Below, one piece after another: positions 1 to 8,984 of a stretch of DNA of 64,000 nucleotides (position 1 is the first letter of the stretch; each line of letters begins with the position of its first letter). The notes beneath the pieces are model-generated. The model saw only the letters and a list, made by a program, of their open reading frames with translations, did not search any database and had not been told where the DNA came from. The position numbers and the translations under genes were made by a program. The stretch is from Spirochaetia bacterium UBA5763 (GTDB taxonomy: Bacteria > Spirochaetota > UBA4802 > UBA5550): the NCBI GenBank assembly GCA_002418835.1, contig DIEX01000015.1, positions 131,238-195,237 of the forward strand, in the 5' to 3' direction.

Positions 1-2
1 AT

Positions 3-971
3 CCCATTGTGCGGGGTCAGAAGCTCCCGGTATTTTCAGGGTCCGGCCTTCCGCACAACAGGCTTGCTGCGCAGATTGCTCGCCAGGCGAAGGTTCTCGG
101 GAAAGAGGAGAAGTTCTCTGTTGTATTCGGAGCAATGGGTATCACCTACGAGGAGGCTGAGTTCTTTATAAGAGAGTTCACCTCATCCGGAGCAATTGAA
201 CGCGGGGTTCTCTTTCTTAATCTTGCCAATGACCCCACTATCGAGAGGATAGCAACGCCCCGTGTTGCTCTCACTGCTGCGGAATACCTTGCCTTTGAAA
301 AAGATATGCATGTGCTTGTGATACTCACTGATATAACAAACTACTGCGAATCACTCCGTGAGATATCATCAGCCCGGAAGGAGGTCCCCGGGAGACGGGG
401 TTATCCAGGTTATCTATACACAGACCTCTCCACCATATATGAACGGTCATGCAGGATTAAGGAGCGTGCAGGTTCAATCACACTCATCCCGATACTGACA
501 ATGCCAGAGGACGATAAGACGCATCCAATACCTGACCTCACCGGTTATATCACAGAGGGGCAGATTATTCTTTCGAGGTCACTCTACAGAAGTAAGATAT
601 ATCCGCCGGTGGACGTGCTCCCGTCTCTCTCCCGGTTAAAGGATAAGGGGATTGGAGATAAGAAGACCCGTGAGGACCACGCTGATCTATCAAACCAGCT
701 CTTTGCCGCTTACGCCCGCGGTAAGGAGATGCAGGAACTTGCCGTGATACTTGGTGAGTCCGCACTCTCCGGCACTGACAGGATCTATTATATGTTCGCT
801 GAACAGTTTGAGGAGAAGTACGTGTCCCAGGCTTATGACGAAGACCGGTCAGTGGAGACCACTCTTGACCTGGGGTGGGAGCTGCTGAAAATATTCCCTG
901 TGTCTGAGCTGAAGAGGATAAGGCTTGAATATATTGAAAAATACTTAGGGGTAAAAAAAGATGCTCACTGA
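3..971 (+). CDS. atpB: V/A-type ATP synthase subunit B (5' part outside window)
   Basis: This is the non-catalytic nucleotide-binding subunit of the V1 head of a rotary H+ or Na+ ATPase. The reading frame is open from the window edge, so the first 100 or more residues of a family usually about 430-460 aa long are missing. The visible part begins with the diagnostic [17 protein letters not shown] segment, the degenerate P-loop region of B subunits. It continues through the conserved [24 protein letters not shown] and [13 protein letters not shown] blocks. The stop overlaps the start of the subunit D gene by 11 bases, so the two are translationally coupled. The B-D gene order is that of bacterial V-type operons, in which subunits E and A normally lie upstream. 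Family assignment is very secure; only the true start is unseen. Confidence 0.96.
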   Translation, partial: PIVRGQKLPVFSGSGLPHNRLAAQIARQAKVLGKEEKFSVVFGAMGITYEEAEFFIREFTSSGAIERGVLFLNLANDPTIERIATPRVALTAAEYLAFEKDMHVLVILTDITNYCESLREISSARKEVPGRRGYPGYLYTDLSTIYERSCRIKERAGSITLIPILTMPEDDKTHPIPDLTGYITEGQIILSRSLYRSKIYPPVDVLPSLSRLKDKGIGDKKTREDHADLSNQLFAAYARGKEMQELAVILGESALSGTDRIYYMFAEQFEEKYVSQAYDEDRSVETTLDLGWELLKIFPVSELKRIRLEYIEKYLGVKKDAH

Positions 972-1635
972 TGTAAGCCCCACAAGGATGGAGCTTCTTA
1001 AACTCCGTAAGAAGCTCGTAATAGCGAAGAGGGGGCACAAGCTCCTGAAGGATAAGCTTGATGAGCTTGTGCGGATCATGATTCTCCTTGTCAGGGAAGT
1101 GGGTGAACTCCGGGTGAGATCTGACACGGAGCTCCTGAAGTCAGTGAGGCTTATGAATTTTGCAGGTGGAGTATCATTCCCTGAATCGGTATCAGCAGCT
1201 ATGTACTCTGCTGACACACCTCTTGAAATTATTATGATGATGACACCTCTTCTCAACCTGAGGATACCGCATGTTGAGTTTAAAAAAAACAATGAGGTTC
1301 AACGGCTGCCGGGTGCTGCACAGACATCCGCTGCTCTTGATGAATCCATTGAAGTTTTTAATTCTGCCCTGAAGATGCTACTGGAATTGGCAGCAAAGGA
1401 GAAGGAGATACGGATGGTTGCTGATGAGATTGAGAAAACCAGGCGCAGGGTCAATGCCCTTGAGTATATACTTATTCCCGGCATAACTGAAAAGATAAAG
1501 TTTATCTCAATGAAGATAGAGGAGACTGAGAGGAATACCCTGGTACGGCTTATGCGGATAAAGGATATTGTCAGGGCGCCAAGATCTCATGCATCGGCAT
1601 ATCCCGGCGCTCCCGGTATCATGCCGTATGAATAG
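961..1635 (+). CDS. atpD: V/A-type ATP synthase subunit D
   Basis: This is the central rotor shaft of the V1 sector, 224 aa, the expected size for the family. The N-terminus carries the typical [26 protein letters not shown] signature as a long basic helix. The C-terminal half is a second long helix (around [23 protein letters not shown]) that forms the coiled coil with the first. ATG at 961 lies inside the end of the B gene. The membrane subunits I and K do not follow, as they do in some spirochaete operons; the operon appears to end here. A dispersed repeat follows within 10 bases of the stop. Confidence 0.95.
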   Translation: MLTDVSPTRMELLKLRKKLVIAKRGHKLLKDKLDELVRIMILLVREVGELRVRSDTELLKSVRLMNFAGGVSFPESVSAAMYSADTPLEIIMMMTPLLNLRIPHVEFKKNNEVQRLPGAAQTSAALDESIEVFNSALKMLLELAAKEKEIRMVADEIEKTRRRVNALEYILIPGITEKIKFISMKIEETERNTLVRLMRIKDIVRAPRSHASAYPGAPGIMPYE

Positions 1636-1642
1636 TTTTATT

Positions 1643-1716
1643 TATAGCTGATTACGAAATGATTAAGAAAAAGTCATTTCGAACGCATGTGAGAAATCTA
1701 AAAAATGATCGTAAAA
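1643..1716. repeat. Degenerate copy of the TATAGC/TAATTAG inverted-repeat element
   Basis: The left end (from 1643) reads TATAGC then ttACGAAATGATTA, matching the terminal repeat of the elements at 33916, 43076 and 55320. An inner GTCATTTCGAACG...GTGAGAAATCT motif is shared with the repeats at 34061 and 35441. The right end is worn. It is non-coding, sits directly after the V-ATPase genes, and is short enough to be a decayed miniature element. Confidence 0.6.
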
Positions 1717-1806
1717 AAAGAAGAAAATTTTTGACCCTGTATTCTATTACCTGTACTATTAATATAGATACGGATGTATTTAATCCGCGATAAAAGGAGG
1801 CACCTT

Positions 1807-2166
1807 ATGAAACATGCGCCGAGAGAACACCAGAGAGTTTATCTCACTTTTTACCTCAGAATATTTGAAGGGGACAGGTTTCTCGGGTTCCTGATAGATA
1901 TATCAAAGGACGGACTTATGGTGATGTCTGAAAAGCCTCTTGAGGAGAACCGGGAGTATAAACTCAGGATGAAGCTCCCTCCGACATTTGAGTGGAAAGG
2001 TAAAAAAGTTGAAGACAGGGAGATCCATTTCAAAGGGGACTGCCGCTGGTCTAAACATGATGAAGTGGATAAAGAGTTTTACACAAGCGGGTTCGCATTC
2101 AGGGAACTCTCTGAAGAGGATAATGAGATTATTCACAAGGTAATCAGGGAATTTAAGATCAGGTAG
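1807..2166 (+). CDS. PilZ domain protein
   Basis: This is a 119-aa single-domain protein of the PilZ type, a family that often binds cyclic di-GMP. ATG at 1807 is chosen because a strong AAAGGAGG Shine-Dalgarno sequence lies about 6 bases upstream; a longer frame from 1774 has none. It begins with basic REHQR (the RxxxR switch) followed by beta strands with LGFLIDISKDGLMVMSEKP, matching the D/NxSxxG motif of PilZ. The universal stress protein gene follows after 12 bases, so the two probably share a transcript. The RxxxR and DxSxxG motifs are present, so c-di-GMP binding is plausible but inferred. Confidence 0.8.
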   Translation: MKHAPREHQRVYLTFYLRIFEGDRFLGFLIDISKDGLMVMSEKPLEENREYKLRMKLPPTFEWKGKKVEDREIHFKGDCRWSKHDEVDKEFYTSGFAFRELSEEDNEIIHKVIREFKIR

Positions 2167-2178
2167 AGGAGGGGTGAT

Positions 2179-2631
2179 ATGAAAGAGAAGATGAAGATAC
2201 TGGTTGCCTTGAAACTTATTGAAAGCGCTGATGAACTGATGGAGAGGGCCATGAGAGTTGCAAGCAGATATGACGCAAGGATCTATCTGCTCCACGTTCT
2301 TCATGATATGCCTCACCTCTCCTTCTACTACGATGTCTATCAGCTGTGGGAGGAGTTCAGGGACAAGGCTATGAAAGAGACGCTCAAGCAGATGAATGTC
2401 TACATCGAAAAACTTTCAAAGGAGTTCAAGGATGTGGAGCCTCTGGTGGCAGTGGGTGAACCTTACGAAGCAATACTTGATGAGGCTGAACGACTTAATG
2501 TTGACCTGATTATTATCGGTAACCAGGGACACACAGGGATTGCAAAGATGCTTCACAATAATGTGGGGGAGAAGGTAATCAATCTCTCCAGCCGCCCGGT
2601 GCTGAGTTTTGCAATAGGGAAGAAGGAGTAG
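2179..2631 (+). CDS. Universal stress protein (UspA family)
   Basis: This is a 150-aa cytoplasmic Usp domain protein. It opens with MKILVALKLIESADELMERAMRVASRY, the family's first strand and helix. It ends with the nucleotide-binding signature IIIGNQGHTGIAKMLHNNVG followed by VINLSSRPVL, which is the G-x2-G-x9-G-(S/T) type pattern of ATP-binding Usp proteins. GAGGAGGGG precedes ATG 2179 at good spacing; a second in-frame ATG at 2191 is also possible. It sits 12 bases after the PilZ gene. Usp proteins are usually induced by starvation or stress; no regulator is visible. Confidence 0.88.
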   Translation: MKEKMKILVALKLIESADELMERAMRVASRYDARIYLLHVLHDMPHLSFYYDVYQLWEEFRDKAMKETLKQMNVYIEKLSKEFKDVEPLVAVGEPYEAILDEAERLNVDLIIIGNQGHTGIAKMLHNNVGEKVINLSSRPVLSFAIGKKE

Positions 2632-2801
2632 GGGGGAGCTTATTCTTCACTGAAACTTAATGTGACTTACCCCGGCCTGCTGTGCATCAGGCATTAACGT
2701 TCATTCTGACCAAATTTCAACAGCCCCCGCACATCTGGGGGCCCACAACTACTCACATCTTTTGCAGTAACCCATAATGATTTCCCACCGGAATCTTCCC
2801 G

Positions 2802-2903
2802 GCCCCCGCACCCCCGGAGGGGGCAAGGCATGAAATCTGTGTATTTAAATCAGTGTTTGTAATACTAAAACTTAATCTTTGCCCCCTCCGGGGGTGCGGG
2901 GGC
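2802..2903. repeat. G/C-rich inverted repeat (hairpin element, long-loop copy)
   Basis: A 25-base arm (2802-2826, GCCCCCGCACCCCCGGAGGG then GGCAA) is repeated in perfect inverse at 2879-2903, with a 52-base A/T-rich loop. The same arms occur with a 12-base loop at 10104-10165. A partial relative lies at about 2721-2746. No T-run follows on either strand, so it is a dispersed palindromic repeat rather than a normal terminator, although it could stabilise the 3' end of the usp transcript. The 21-bp satellite begins five bases after its right arm. Confidence 0.75.
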
Positions 2904-2908
2904 TGTTA

Positions 2909-3192
2909 AGTATCGGCGTTGACTGAATTTTAATCAGTTTCAATATAATTTGCATTGATTTCAATACGATTTATATTGATTTCAATACGATTTATATTGA
3001 TTTCAATACGATTTATATTGAATTCAACCGGATTTATATTGAATTCAACTGAATTTGCATTGAAATCAACCGGATTTACATTGAATTCGACTGAATTTGC
3101 ATTGAAATCAACCGGATTTGCATTGAATTCAACCAAATTTACATTGAAATCAATATGATTTATATCGATTTCAATTGTTTTTATATTGAAAC
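2909..3192. repeat. 21-bp tandem repeat tract, copy 1
   Basis: About 13 units of a degenerate 21-bp repeat with consensus ATTGAWWTCAAYYRRATTTRY. Each unit carries a palindromic core TTGAATTCAA or its one-base variants TTGAAATCAA and TTGATTTCAA. The exact 21-base period equals two helical turns, so every core faces the same side of the DNA. Open frames run through it on both strands only because 21 is a multiple of three; none has a ribosome binding site. The leader AGTATCGGCGTTGACTGAAT is nearly the same as the one before the tract at 33606. It lies between the usp gene and the 3' end of topB. Confidence 0.85.
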
Positions 3193-3202
3193 AGCATCAG
3201 AT

Positions 3203-5665
3203 TCAGAGCTGTATCCTCTCCAGTATATCCCCTGTAAGTTCCGTGGTGTTAAATTCTCTCAGCAGCCGTTCAAAGGGGATTATAAACCTGCACCCCTCCT
3301 TGTACCTGCTGCACCCCCAGGCGGCTTTACCTTTTATCATGACACCTTTGCCGCAGGCTCTGCATGTCAGAGGGTTCCCCTGTTCCGTTTGTGCGGATAC
3401 CTTAGTCTCTTTTTTTTCAGGAGCCGGTTCATCCCGGTTGATCTTCAGCAGAGGCTTGTGATTGCTGTCTAAGTGAATGCTCCCTTTGACTTTCTCTCCA
3501 TTCGCAGAGAAGCCGCTTATCTCTCCGGTTTTACCTTTATCAATAAGAGTGAAGATCTGTTTCTCAGTGAGTTTTTTCCCTTCAATCTCAAAGCTGATAC
3601 GGAATGTGCAGCCTGCTTTATATTCGCTGCATCCGTAAGCGGCTTTACCTTTGATGATCCTCCCTTTTTTACATACAGGGCAGAGGGGGGGAGTTGAGGC
3701 TTTATCTTCAGCGGATGTTTTAGTCCGCGGAGATGGCTCTTTTTGTGGAGTCGTATCATGCTTTGGAGATGTATCATGCTGTGGAGATGTATCATGCTTT
3801 TGAGATGTATCATGCTGTGGAGACGTATCATGATACGTCTTTACACTGGCTCTCCCCTTCACCGCAGCCTTCTTAACCGCGAGCTGTATCTTTTTCCCGC
3901 TCTCCTGCTTAACGTCAGAGACAAGCTGTGCCACCATGGCCTTCATCTCTTCAAGAAACTGTGCGGCCATGAACTCACCCTTTTCTATGCGGCGGAGCTT
4001 CCCCTCCCATAAGCCTGTGAGCTCCACTGATTTAAGGAGATCGTTTTCAATGGTGTCAATAAGCTGAATACCTGTGGGTGTTGCTATTAAATTTTTCTTC
4101 TCACGCCTGATGTAGCTCCGCTTAAAGAGGGTTTCGATGATACCGGCACGCGTTGAGGGCCGCCCTATGCCGTTCTCCTTCATGGCGTCGCGGATTTCAT
4201 CGTCATCTGACCATTTACCCGCTGTCTCCATTGCGCGGAGGAGCGTTGCCTCTGTGTAGGGCTTCGGAGGTTTGGTCTCCTTTTCAAAAATCTGCGGAGT
4301 GTGGGGCCCCGATTCACCCTGTACAAATTCAGGAAGAATCTGCGGTTCATCCTCGTCATCCTTCTTTTCCTGCTTCTCCTGTCTGGGGTACAGGGCGCGC
4401 CACCCCTCCTCAAGGATCTGTTTACCCGTTGCCTTGAACTTTACATCTTCCACTTCTCCAAGCACGGTTGTGTTCATTACAATACAGTCAGGGTAGAATG
4501 CAGCGATGAAACGCCGGGCAATTGTATCGAAAACCTTTTCGTCATTGGGCTGAAGGTTATTCGGATTAACTCCTGTGGGGATGATGGCGTGGTGGTCAGT
4601 TACTTTCGCGTCATCAAATACCTTTTTGCTTTTCTTTATGGGCGCGGCAAGTACAGGTTCAGTCTCCTGCTGATAGCGTTTCAATCCCTTCAGTATTCCG
4701 GGGACCTTGGGATAAATATCAGAGGGGAGAAACCTTGTGTCAACACGCGGGTATGTTACGAACTTCTTCTCATACAGGTTCTGCACAATCTTCAGTGTGT
4801 TATCAGCGCTGAATCCGAATCGTTTATTGCACTCCACCTGAAGCGATGTCAGGTCAAATAGCGGGGGAGGTGTTTCGTTCCCCTTCTTCTTTGTGAATGA
4901 TGTTACTGTGAAGTCTGTCTCTTTTATCTTCTCTATAATTTTATCTGCTTCATCAGCGCTGCTGAACTTTCCGTCAATTGCGGAGAAGAGCACGTCACGG
5001 TAAATCGTTTTTAGTTCCCAGTATTTCTCAGGTTTGAAGTCCGCAATCTCGTAGTGGCGTTTGACAATGAGAGCCAGGGTAGGTGTCTGTACTCTGCCGA
5101 TTGAGAGTACACCTTTCCCCTCCGCGTACTTCAGGGTGTAGAGCCTTGTTGCATTCATTCCCAGGAGCCAGTCCCCTATGGCGCGGGAGTTCCCGGCTTC
5201 ATAAAGGAGATCATAATCTCTGCTCTCTTTAAGTTTAGTGAAACCTTCTTTTATTGCCTCTTCAGTGAGGGATGAAATCCAGAGCCTTTTTACCGGCTTT
5301 CTGCAACCCGCCTTGCGGAGCACCCAGCGCTGTATAAGCTCACCTTCAATTCCTGCGTCACCGCAGTTAATCACCTCGTCACAGTCATCAACAAGGGATT
5401 TTATGACCTTAAACTGTTTACCCACTCCGGGATTTGATATGAGTTTTATGTCAAATTTTTCGGGGAGCATGGGGAGCGTGGAGATGTTCCATTTCTTCCA
5501 TTCGGCGGTGTATTCATCCGGCTCCTTCAGTGTGCAGAGATGGCCGAAAGTCCAGGTTACCCTGTATCCGTTTCCTTCAAGGTAGCCGTCTTTTTTGGCA
5601 GTGGCGCCTAATATCTGCGCAATCTCTCTTGCTACACTGGGCTTTTCAGCGATGCAGACTTTCAA
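3203..5665 (-). CDS. topB: DNA topoisomerase III with extra zinc-ribbon tail
   Basis: This is an 820-aa type IA topoisomerase that relaxes and decatenates DNA through a 5' phosphotyrosine link. The Toprim domain starts at MKVCIAEKPSVAR (Glu7). The acidic cluster reads CGDAGIEGELIQRWV (around 101-115), the variant found in Bacteroidetes TopB in which the second Asp of DxD is Gly. The active-site Tyr is Y305 in FVTYPRVDTRF. GRVQTPTLALIV (191-202) is the conserved core motif. After the core comes a hydrophilic linker of HDTSPQ/K repeats, encoded by an 18-bp tandem repeat near 3740-3830. Two C-terminal Cys4 modules follow (CPVCKKG...CSEYKAGC and CRACGKG...CSRYKEGC), suited to binding single-stranded DNA. 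It stands alone. Its close resemblance to Bacteroidetes TopB suggests transfer. Confidence 0.95.
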   Translation of the reverse strand: MKVCIAEKPSVAREIAQILGATAKKDGYLEGNGYRVTWTFGHLCTLKEPDEYTAEWKKWNISTLPMLPEKFDIKLISNPGVGKQFKVIKSLVDDCDEVINCGDAGIEGELIQRWVLRKAGCRKPVKRLWISSLTEEAIKEGFTKLKESRDYDLLYEAGNSRAIGDWLLGMNATRLYTLKYAEGKGVLSIGRVQTPTLALIVKRHYEIADFKPEKYWELKTIYRDVLFSAIDGKFSSADEADKIIEKIKETDFTVTSFTKKKGNETPPPLFDLTSLQVECNKRFGFSADNTLKIVQNLYEKKFVTYPRVDTRFLPSDIYPKVPGILKGLKRYQQETEPVLAAPIKKSKKVFDDAKVTDHHAIIPTGVNPNNLQPNDEKVFDTIARRFIAAFYPDCIVMNTTVLGEVEDVKFKATGKQILEEGWRALYPRQEKQEKKDDEDEPQILPEFVQGESGPHTPQIFEKETKPPKPYTEATLLRAMETAGKWSDDDEIRDAMKENGIGRPSTRAGIIETLFKRSYIRREKKNLIATPTGIQLIDTIENDLLKSVELTGLWEGKLRRIEKGEFMAAQFLEEMKAMVAQLVSDVKQESGKKIQLAVKKAAVKGRASVKTYHDTSPQHDTSQKHDTSPQHDTSPKHDTTPQKEPSPRTKTSAEDKASTPPLCPVCKKGRIIKGKAAYGCSEYKAGCTFRISFEIEGKKLTEKQIFTLIDKGKTGEISGFSANGEKVKGSIHLDSNHKPLLKINRDEPAPEKKETKVSAQTEQGNPLTCRACGKGVMIKGKAAWGCSRYKEGCRFIIPFERLLREFNTTELTGDILERIQL

Positions 5666-5769
5666 AATTGATTAACTCCGGGTATGATGGATTAGGGGTA
5701 TTATCTGACACGGGGGATTGTTTTACGTCAAGAGAAAGATTTCTTTACAAATTCTTCAAATGGTATTAT

Positions 5770-5778
5770 TGTTATAAT
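5770..5778 (+). promoter_or_regulatory. Extended -10 promoter for the sensor kinase
   Basis: TGTTATAAT gives a perfect TGnTATAAT extended -10 about 40 bases before the kinase start, with predicted transcription start near 5785. No well-spaced -35 is present, which is usual for extended -10 promoters. Confidence 0.5.
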
Positions 5779-5816
5779 ACGGGAACAATAAAAACGGGGA
5801 ATTGCCAGGTGAAAGA

Positions 5817-8800
5817 GTGAATCATTCTGATGACAGCCGGAACAGGATAACTGCTGTTAATTTAATTACTGCGTTATTTATCTTCGCATATCTTCTGCTT
5901 TTCCATGCTATAGTAAAAAATCACTCCGTAAATCAATACTGCATAGACGGCATTGCTTACGCTTCTGATGATAAACGATATAATACAAAGAGCGTTCTCT
6001 ACATAAACTCCTACCATCCCGGTTATCGCTGGTCTGATCAGGTACAGGCCGGGATTATGGATACACTTAATGAACAGGCAGATATGCAGATTGATCTGAA
6101 TGTGGAGTACCTCGACGGCAAGAGGGATTCAAAGCAGCTTGAGGAGAAATTAGGTGATGATATAGCTGTGGTATGGAAACGTAAATACCGGAATAACAGA
6201 TTTGATCTTATCATGGTATCAGATCAGGATGCCTATAATATGCTGAAGAGATTCCGGAAGAGCATCTTTCCGGATCTGCCCGTTGTTTTCTGCGGTATAG
6301 AAGATCCCGGTACCATAGAGAAGAATACCACCGGTATTATTTCAGGTACTGATTACGGGAAAACAGTAAAACTGATTATGAAGGTAATTCCTGGTGTGCA
6401 GCGTATCTGGTTTATTCATGACAGGACTGCCACAGGTATTGCTAACAGGCGGAGTGTTGAACAGATTTCCGGAGCTTATAAAGGTGAGGTGGAGTTTTCT
6501 TTTTTTGACAACGGGAGCGGGCTGGAACCTCTCGAAGTTATTTCAAAAGCAGAAAAATTCGCATCGGATGAAGTGATTTTCTTCCTCGATTTTAATCTTA
6601 CCCGTTCAGGTAAGTATATAGACCTTGGCAATTTTCTGAAAGAACTGACGGTAAAATCGACTGTGCCTGTTTTCAGTCATGTGGAAATGTACATGGATTA
6701 CGGGGTCACAGGCGGAATGATGAACAGCGGTGATGCACAGGGGCGCCAGGCGGCTGAAACAGGTATTCGCATACTTAATGGTATTAAAGCGGACGATATA
6801 CCCCCGGCACCGGAGAGATCTCTTCCGGTATTCAATTATATTAAACTGAAGAAGTACGATTTACCTGTGTCAAAGCTCCCGGAGGGGAGCCGTATAATTA
6901 ACCGGAAGGAGAATCTCATATTAAAGTACTTCCGGTATTTCGCCGGTGGTGCTCTTCTTATAATCTTTGAAGGTATTCTTATTGCGTGGCTCTTCAGACT
7001 TTTTAAGCGTCAGAAAAAACTTACACAGGATGCTCTTGAAAAAGAGAAGCTTATCTCGCGTAGTGAAACTGCACTTAAAGAGCTGATATACAAGTATGAC
7101 CTCATAGTCGAAGCATCAGGGCAGGTGGTGTATGAGTATATTGTTTCAACCGGTGAAATTACCTGGGGGAGAAGTATTAAAACTATACTTGGCTACCAGC
7201 CGGAGGAAATATCAGGGGGGCTGGAGCAATGGATGGAGCTTCTGCACACTGATGATCTTCCGGGAATTATGAGATCGCTTTCTGAGGCTGAAACATCATG
7301 CAGCTTCTGGGATGAGCGGTACAGAATGCGGCATAAAGACGGACAGTATGTATGGATAAGAGACAGAGGTTTCTTTCTCCCGGACAATACAGGCAAGGTG
7401 TATTGCCAGGTGGGGATGATGGAGGACATAACTACTCTTAAAAATTCCGAAGATGCTCTCCGTGAAAGCGAGGAGAGAAACAGAGCTATTCTGAATGCTC
7501 TCCCTGACATGATCTTTGTATTTAACAGGGACTATGTTTTCACTGACTTCAGAGCATCAGAAACAGAAAAACTACTGTTATCACCCGAACTGCTTATAGG
7601 GAAGCATATATCTGAAGTTCTCCCTCCTGATCTTATTCGTATAACCGGTGAGATTATTGATTCAGTTTTCTCGACAGGAAAGATGAAGGTTTACCAGTAT
7701 AGTCTGCAACAGGGTGATTCAGTGAGATACTATGAATCAAGAATGGTGCTGAAGAGCAGTGAAGAAGCCCTTGCTATTGTGCGGGATATTACAGAAAGCA
7801 AAGAGAGTGAAGATGAAAGGGTCCGTCTGGAGACACAGCTTATACAGGCACAGAAGATGGAGTCTGTCGGGAGGCTTGCCGGCGGAATAGCCCACGATTT
7901 TAATAATATGCTCGGTGCTATTACCGGATATTCTGAACTTGCACTCCGGAAAGTTGATGCTGATAACCCTATGCGCCGTTACCTTGAAGAGATTCTTAAA
8001 ACAGCGGGAAGATCCGCAGACCTTACAAGGCAGCTTCTCGCATTCGCGAGGAAGCAGGTTATTGAACCTAAAATAATAAGCCTTAACAATACTGTTGAAA
8101 ATATGCTGGTAATGCTGAGACGACTTATCGGTGAAAACATCACTCTTGAGTGGAAACCGTATCCGGGACTTTGGCCTGTAAGTGTTGACCCCGCGCAGAT
8201 GGACCAGATACTGGCGAACCTCGCCATAAACGGCCGTGACGCAATTGGAAATTCGGGATTCATTTCAATTGAAACAATGAATCGTGAAATTGATGAAAGC
8301 TGTTCTAACTCTTCAGAGAATCCCTCTCAGGGGAAATATGCTGTACTGATTGTGAGTGACACAGGCGCCGGAATGGACCAGACTACAAAAGAGAGAATTT
8401 TTGAGCCTTTCTTTACTACTAAAGAACTGGGGCATGGTACCGGGCTCGGGCTTGCCACAGTATATGGAATAGTTAAGCAGAATAAAGGATATATCAATGT
8501 ATACAGTGAGCCCGGCATTGGTTCATCCTTTATAATATTTTTCCCCGGCCTGTGCGGTGAGACTATACGTAATGAAGCTGAGAATGCGGAGATGCTCCCC
8601 GGGGGAAGCGGCGAGACTATACTTCTTGTGGAAGATGAACCGGCAATTGTCGAGATAACGAAGTCGATACTTGTGGAGCTCAATTACACAGTTATTACTG
8701 CTGTTTCACCTGCTGAGGCGATAATTACCAGCCGCAGTTATGAGGGGGAGATAAATCTTCTCGTAACTGATATAATTATGCCTGAGATGAACGGGCGTGA

Positions 8801-8975
8801 CCTTGCAGCTGAGATATCTGCTGCAAGGCCGGGGATTAAGGTTCTCTTTATGTCCGGGTATACCGCAGATGTTATCGCGCGCCAGGGAATTATTGAAGAG
8901 GGTATCAGCTTTATCCAGAAGCCCTTTTCAATGAAGGATATTGCTCTTAAGATAAAGTCTGTTTTAGAAAAATGA
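5817..8975 (+). CDS. Hybrid sensor histidine kinase with periplasmic ABC-substrate-binding-like sensor
   Basis: About 1052 aa. The order is: membrane helix near 13-35; a large extracytoplasmic region (about 55-330, VLYINSYHPGYRWSDQVQAG and DLIMVSDQDAYNML) resembling the ABC_sub_bind family; a second helix near 370-392 (YFAGGALLIIFEGILIAWLF); a PAS_3 domain (HKDGQYVWIRDRG); and a second PAS. The HisKA domain follows (phospho-acceptor His near 693 in AGGIAHDFNNMLGAI), then HATPase_c (NxxDAI as NGRDAI, DTGAGMD, GTGLGLATVYG), and finally a receiver domain (VEDE; phospho-Asp near 984 in LVTDIIMPEMNG; KPF lysine). GTG 5817 is chosen over TTG 5802 because AGGTG lies five bases upstream. No output regulator is adjacent; its 3' end converges on nadA with a 9-base gap. 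The ligand cannot be told. Confidence 0.88.
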   Translation: MNHSDDSRNRITAVNLITALFIFAYLLLFHAIVKNHSVNQYCIDGIAYASDDKRYNTKSVLYINSYHPGYRWSDQVQAGIMDTLNEQADMQIDLNVEYLDGKRDSKQLEEKLGDDIAVVWKRKYRNNRFDLIMVSDQDAYNMLKRFRKSIFPDLPVVFCGIEDPGTIEKNTTGIISGTDYGKTVKLIMKVIPGVQRIWFIHDRTATGIANRRSVEQISGAYKGEVEFSFFDNGSGLEPLEVISKAEKFASDEVIFFLDFNLTRSGKYIDLGNFLKELTVKSTVPVFSHVEMYMDYGVTGGMMNSGDAQGRQAAETGIRILNGIKADDIPPAPERSLPVFNYIKLKKYDLPVSKLPEGSRIINRKENLILKYFRYFAGGALLIIFEGILIAWLFRLFKRQKKLTQDALEKEKLISRSETALKELIYKYDLIVEASGQVVYEYIVSTGEITWGRSIKTILGYQPEEISGGLEQWMELLHTDDLPGIMRSLSEAETSCSFWDERYRMRHKDGQYVWIRDRGFFLPDNTGKVYCQVGMMEDITTLKNSEDALRESEERNRAILNALPDMIFVFNRDYVFTDFRASETEKLLLSPELLIGKHISEVLPPDLIRITGEIIDSVFSTGKMKVYQYSLQQGDSVRYYESRMVLKSSEEALAIVRDITESKESEDERVRLETQLIQAQKMESVGRLAGGIAHDFNNMLGAITGYSELALRKVDADNPMRRYLEEILKTAGRSADLTRQLLAFARKQVIEPKIISLNNTVENMLVMLRRLIGENITLEWKPYPGLWPVSVDPAQMDQILANLAINGRDAIGNSGFISIETMNREIDESCSNSSENPSQGKYAVLIVSDTGAGMDQTTKERIFEPFFTTKELGHGTGLGLATVYGIVKQNKGYINVYSEPGIGSSFIIFFPGLCGETIRNEAENAEMLPGGSGETILLVEDEPAIVEITKSILVELNYTVITAVSPAEAIITSRSYEGEINLLVTDIIMPEMNGRDLAAEISAARPGIKVLFMSGYTADVIARQGIIEEGISFIQKPFSMKDIALKIKSVLEK

Positions 8976-8984
8976 AAACCGGGA

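Noticed and set aside
2909..3192. 21-bp tandem tract as a CRISPR array
   Set aside because: Units are contiguous with no unique spacers and degenerate at many positions; no cas gene is near. The same applies to 33606-33915.
3740..3835. 18-bp tandem repeat as a separate non-coding element
   Set aside because: It lies in frame within topB and encodes the HDTSPQ/K linker.
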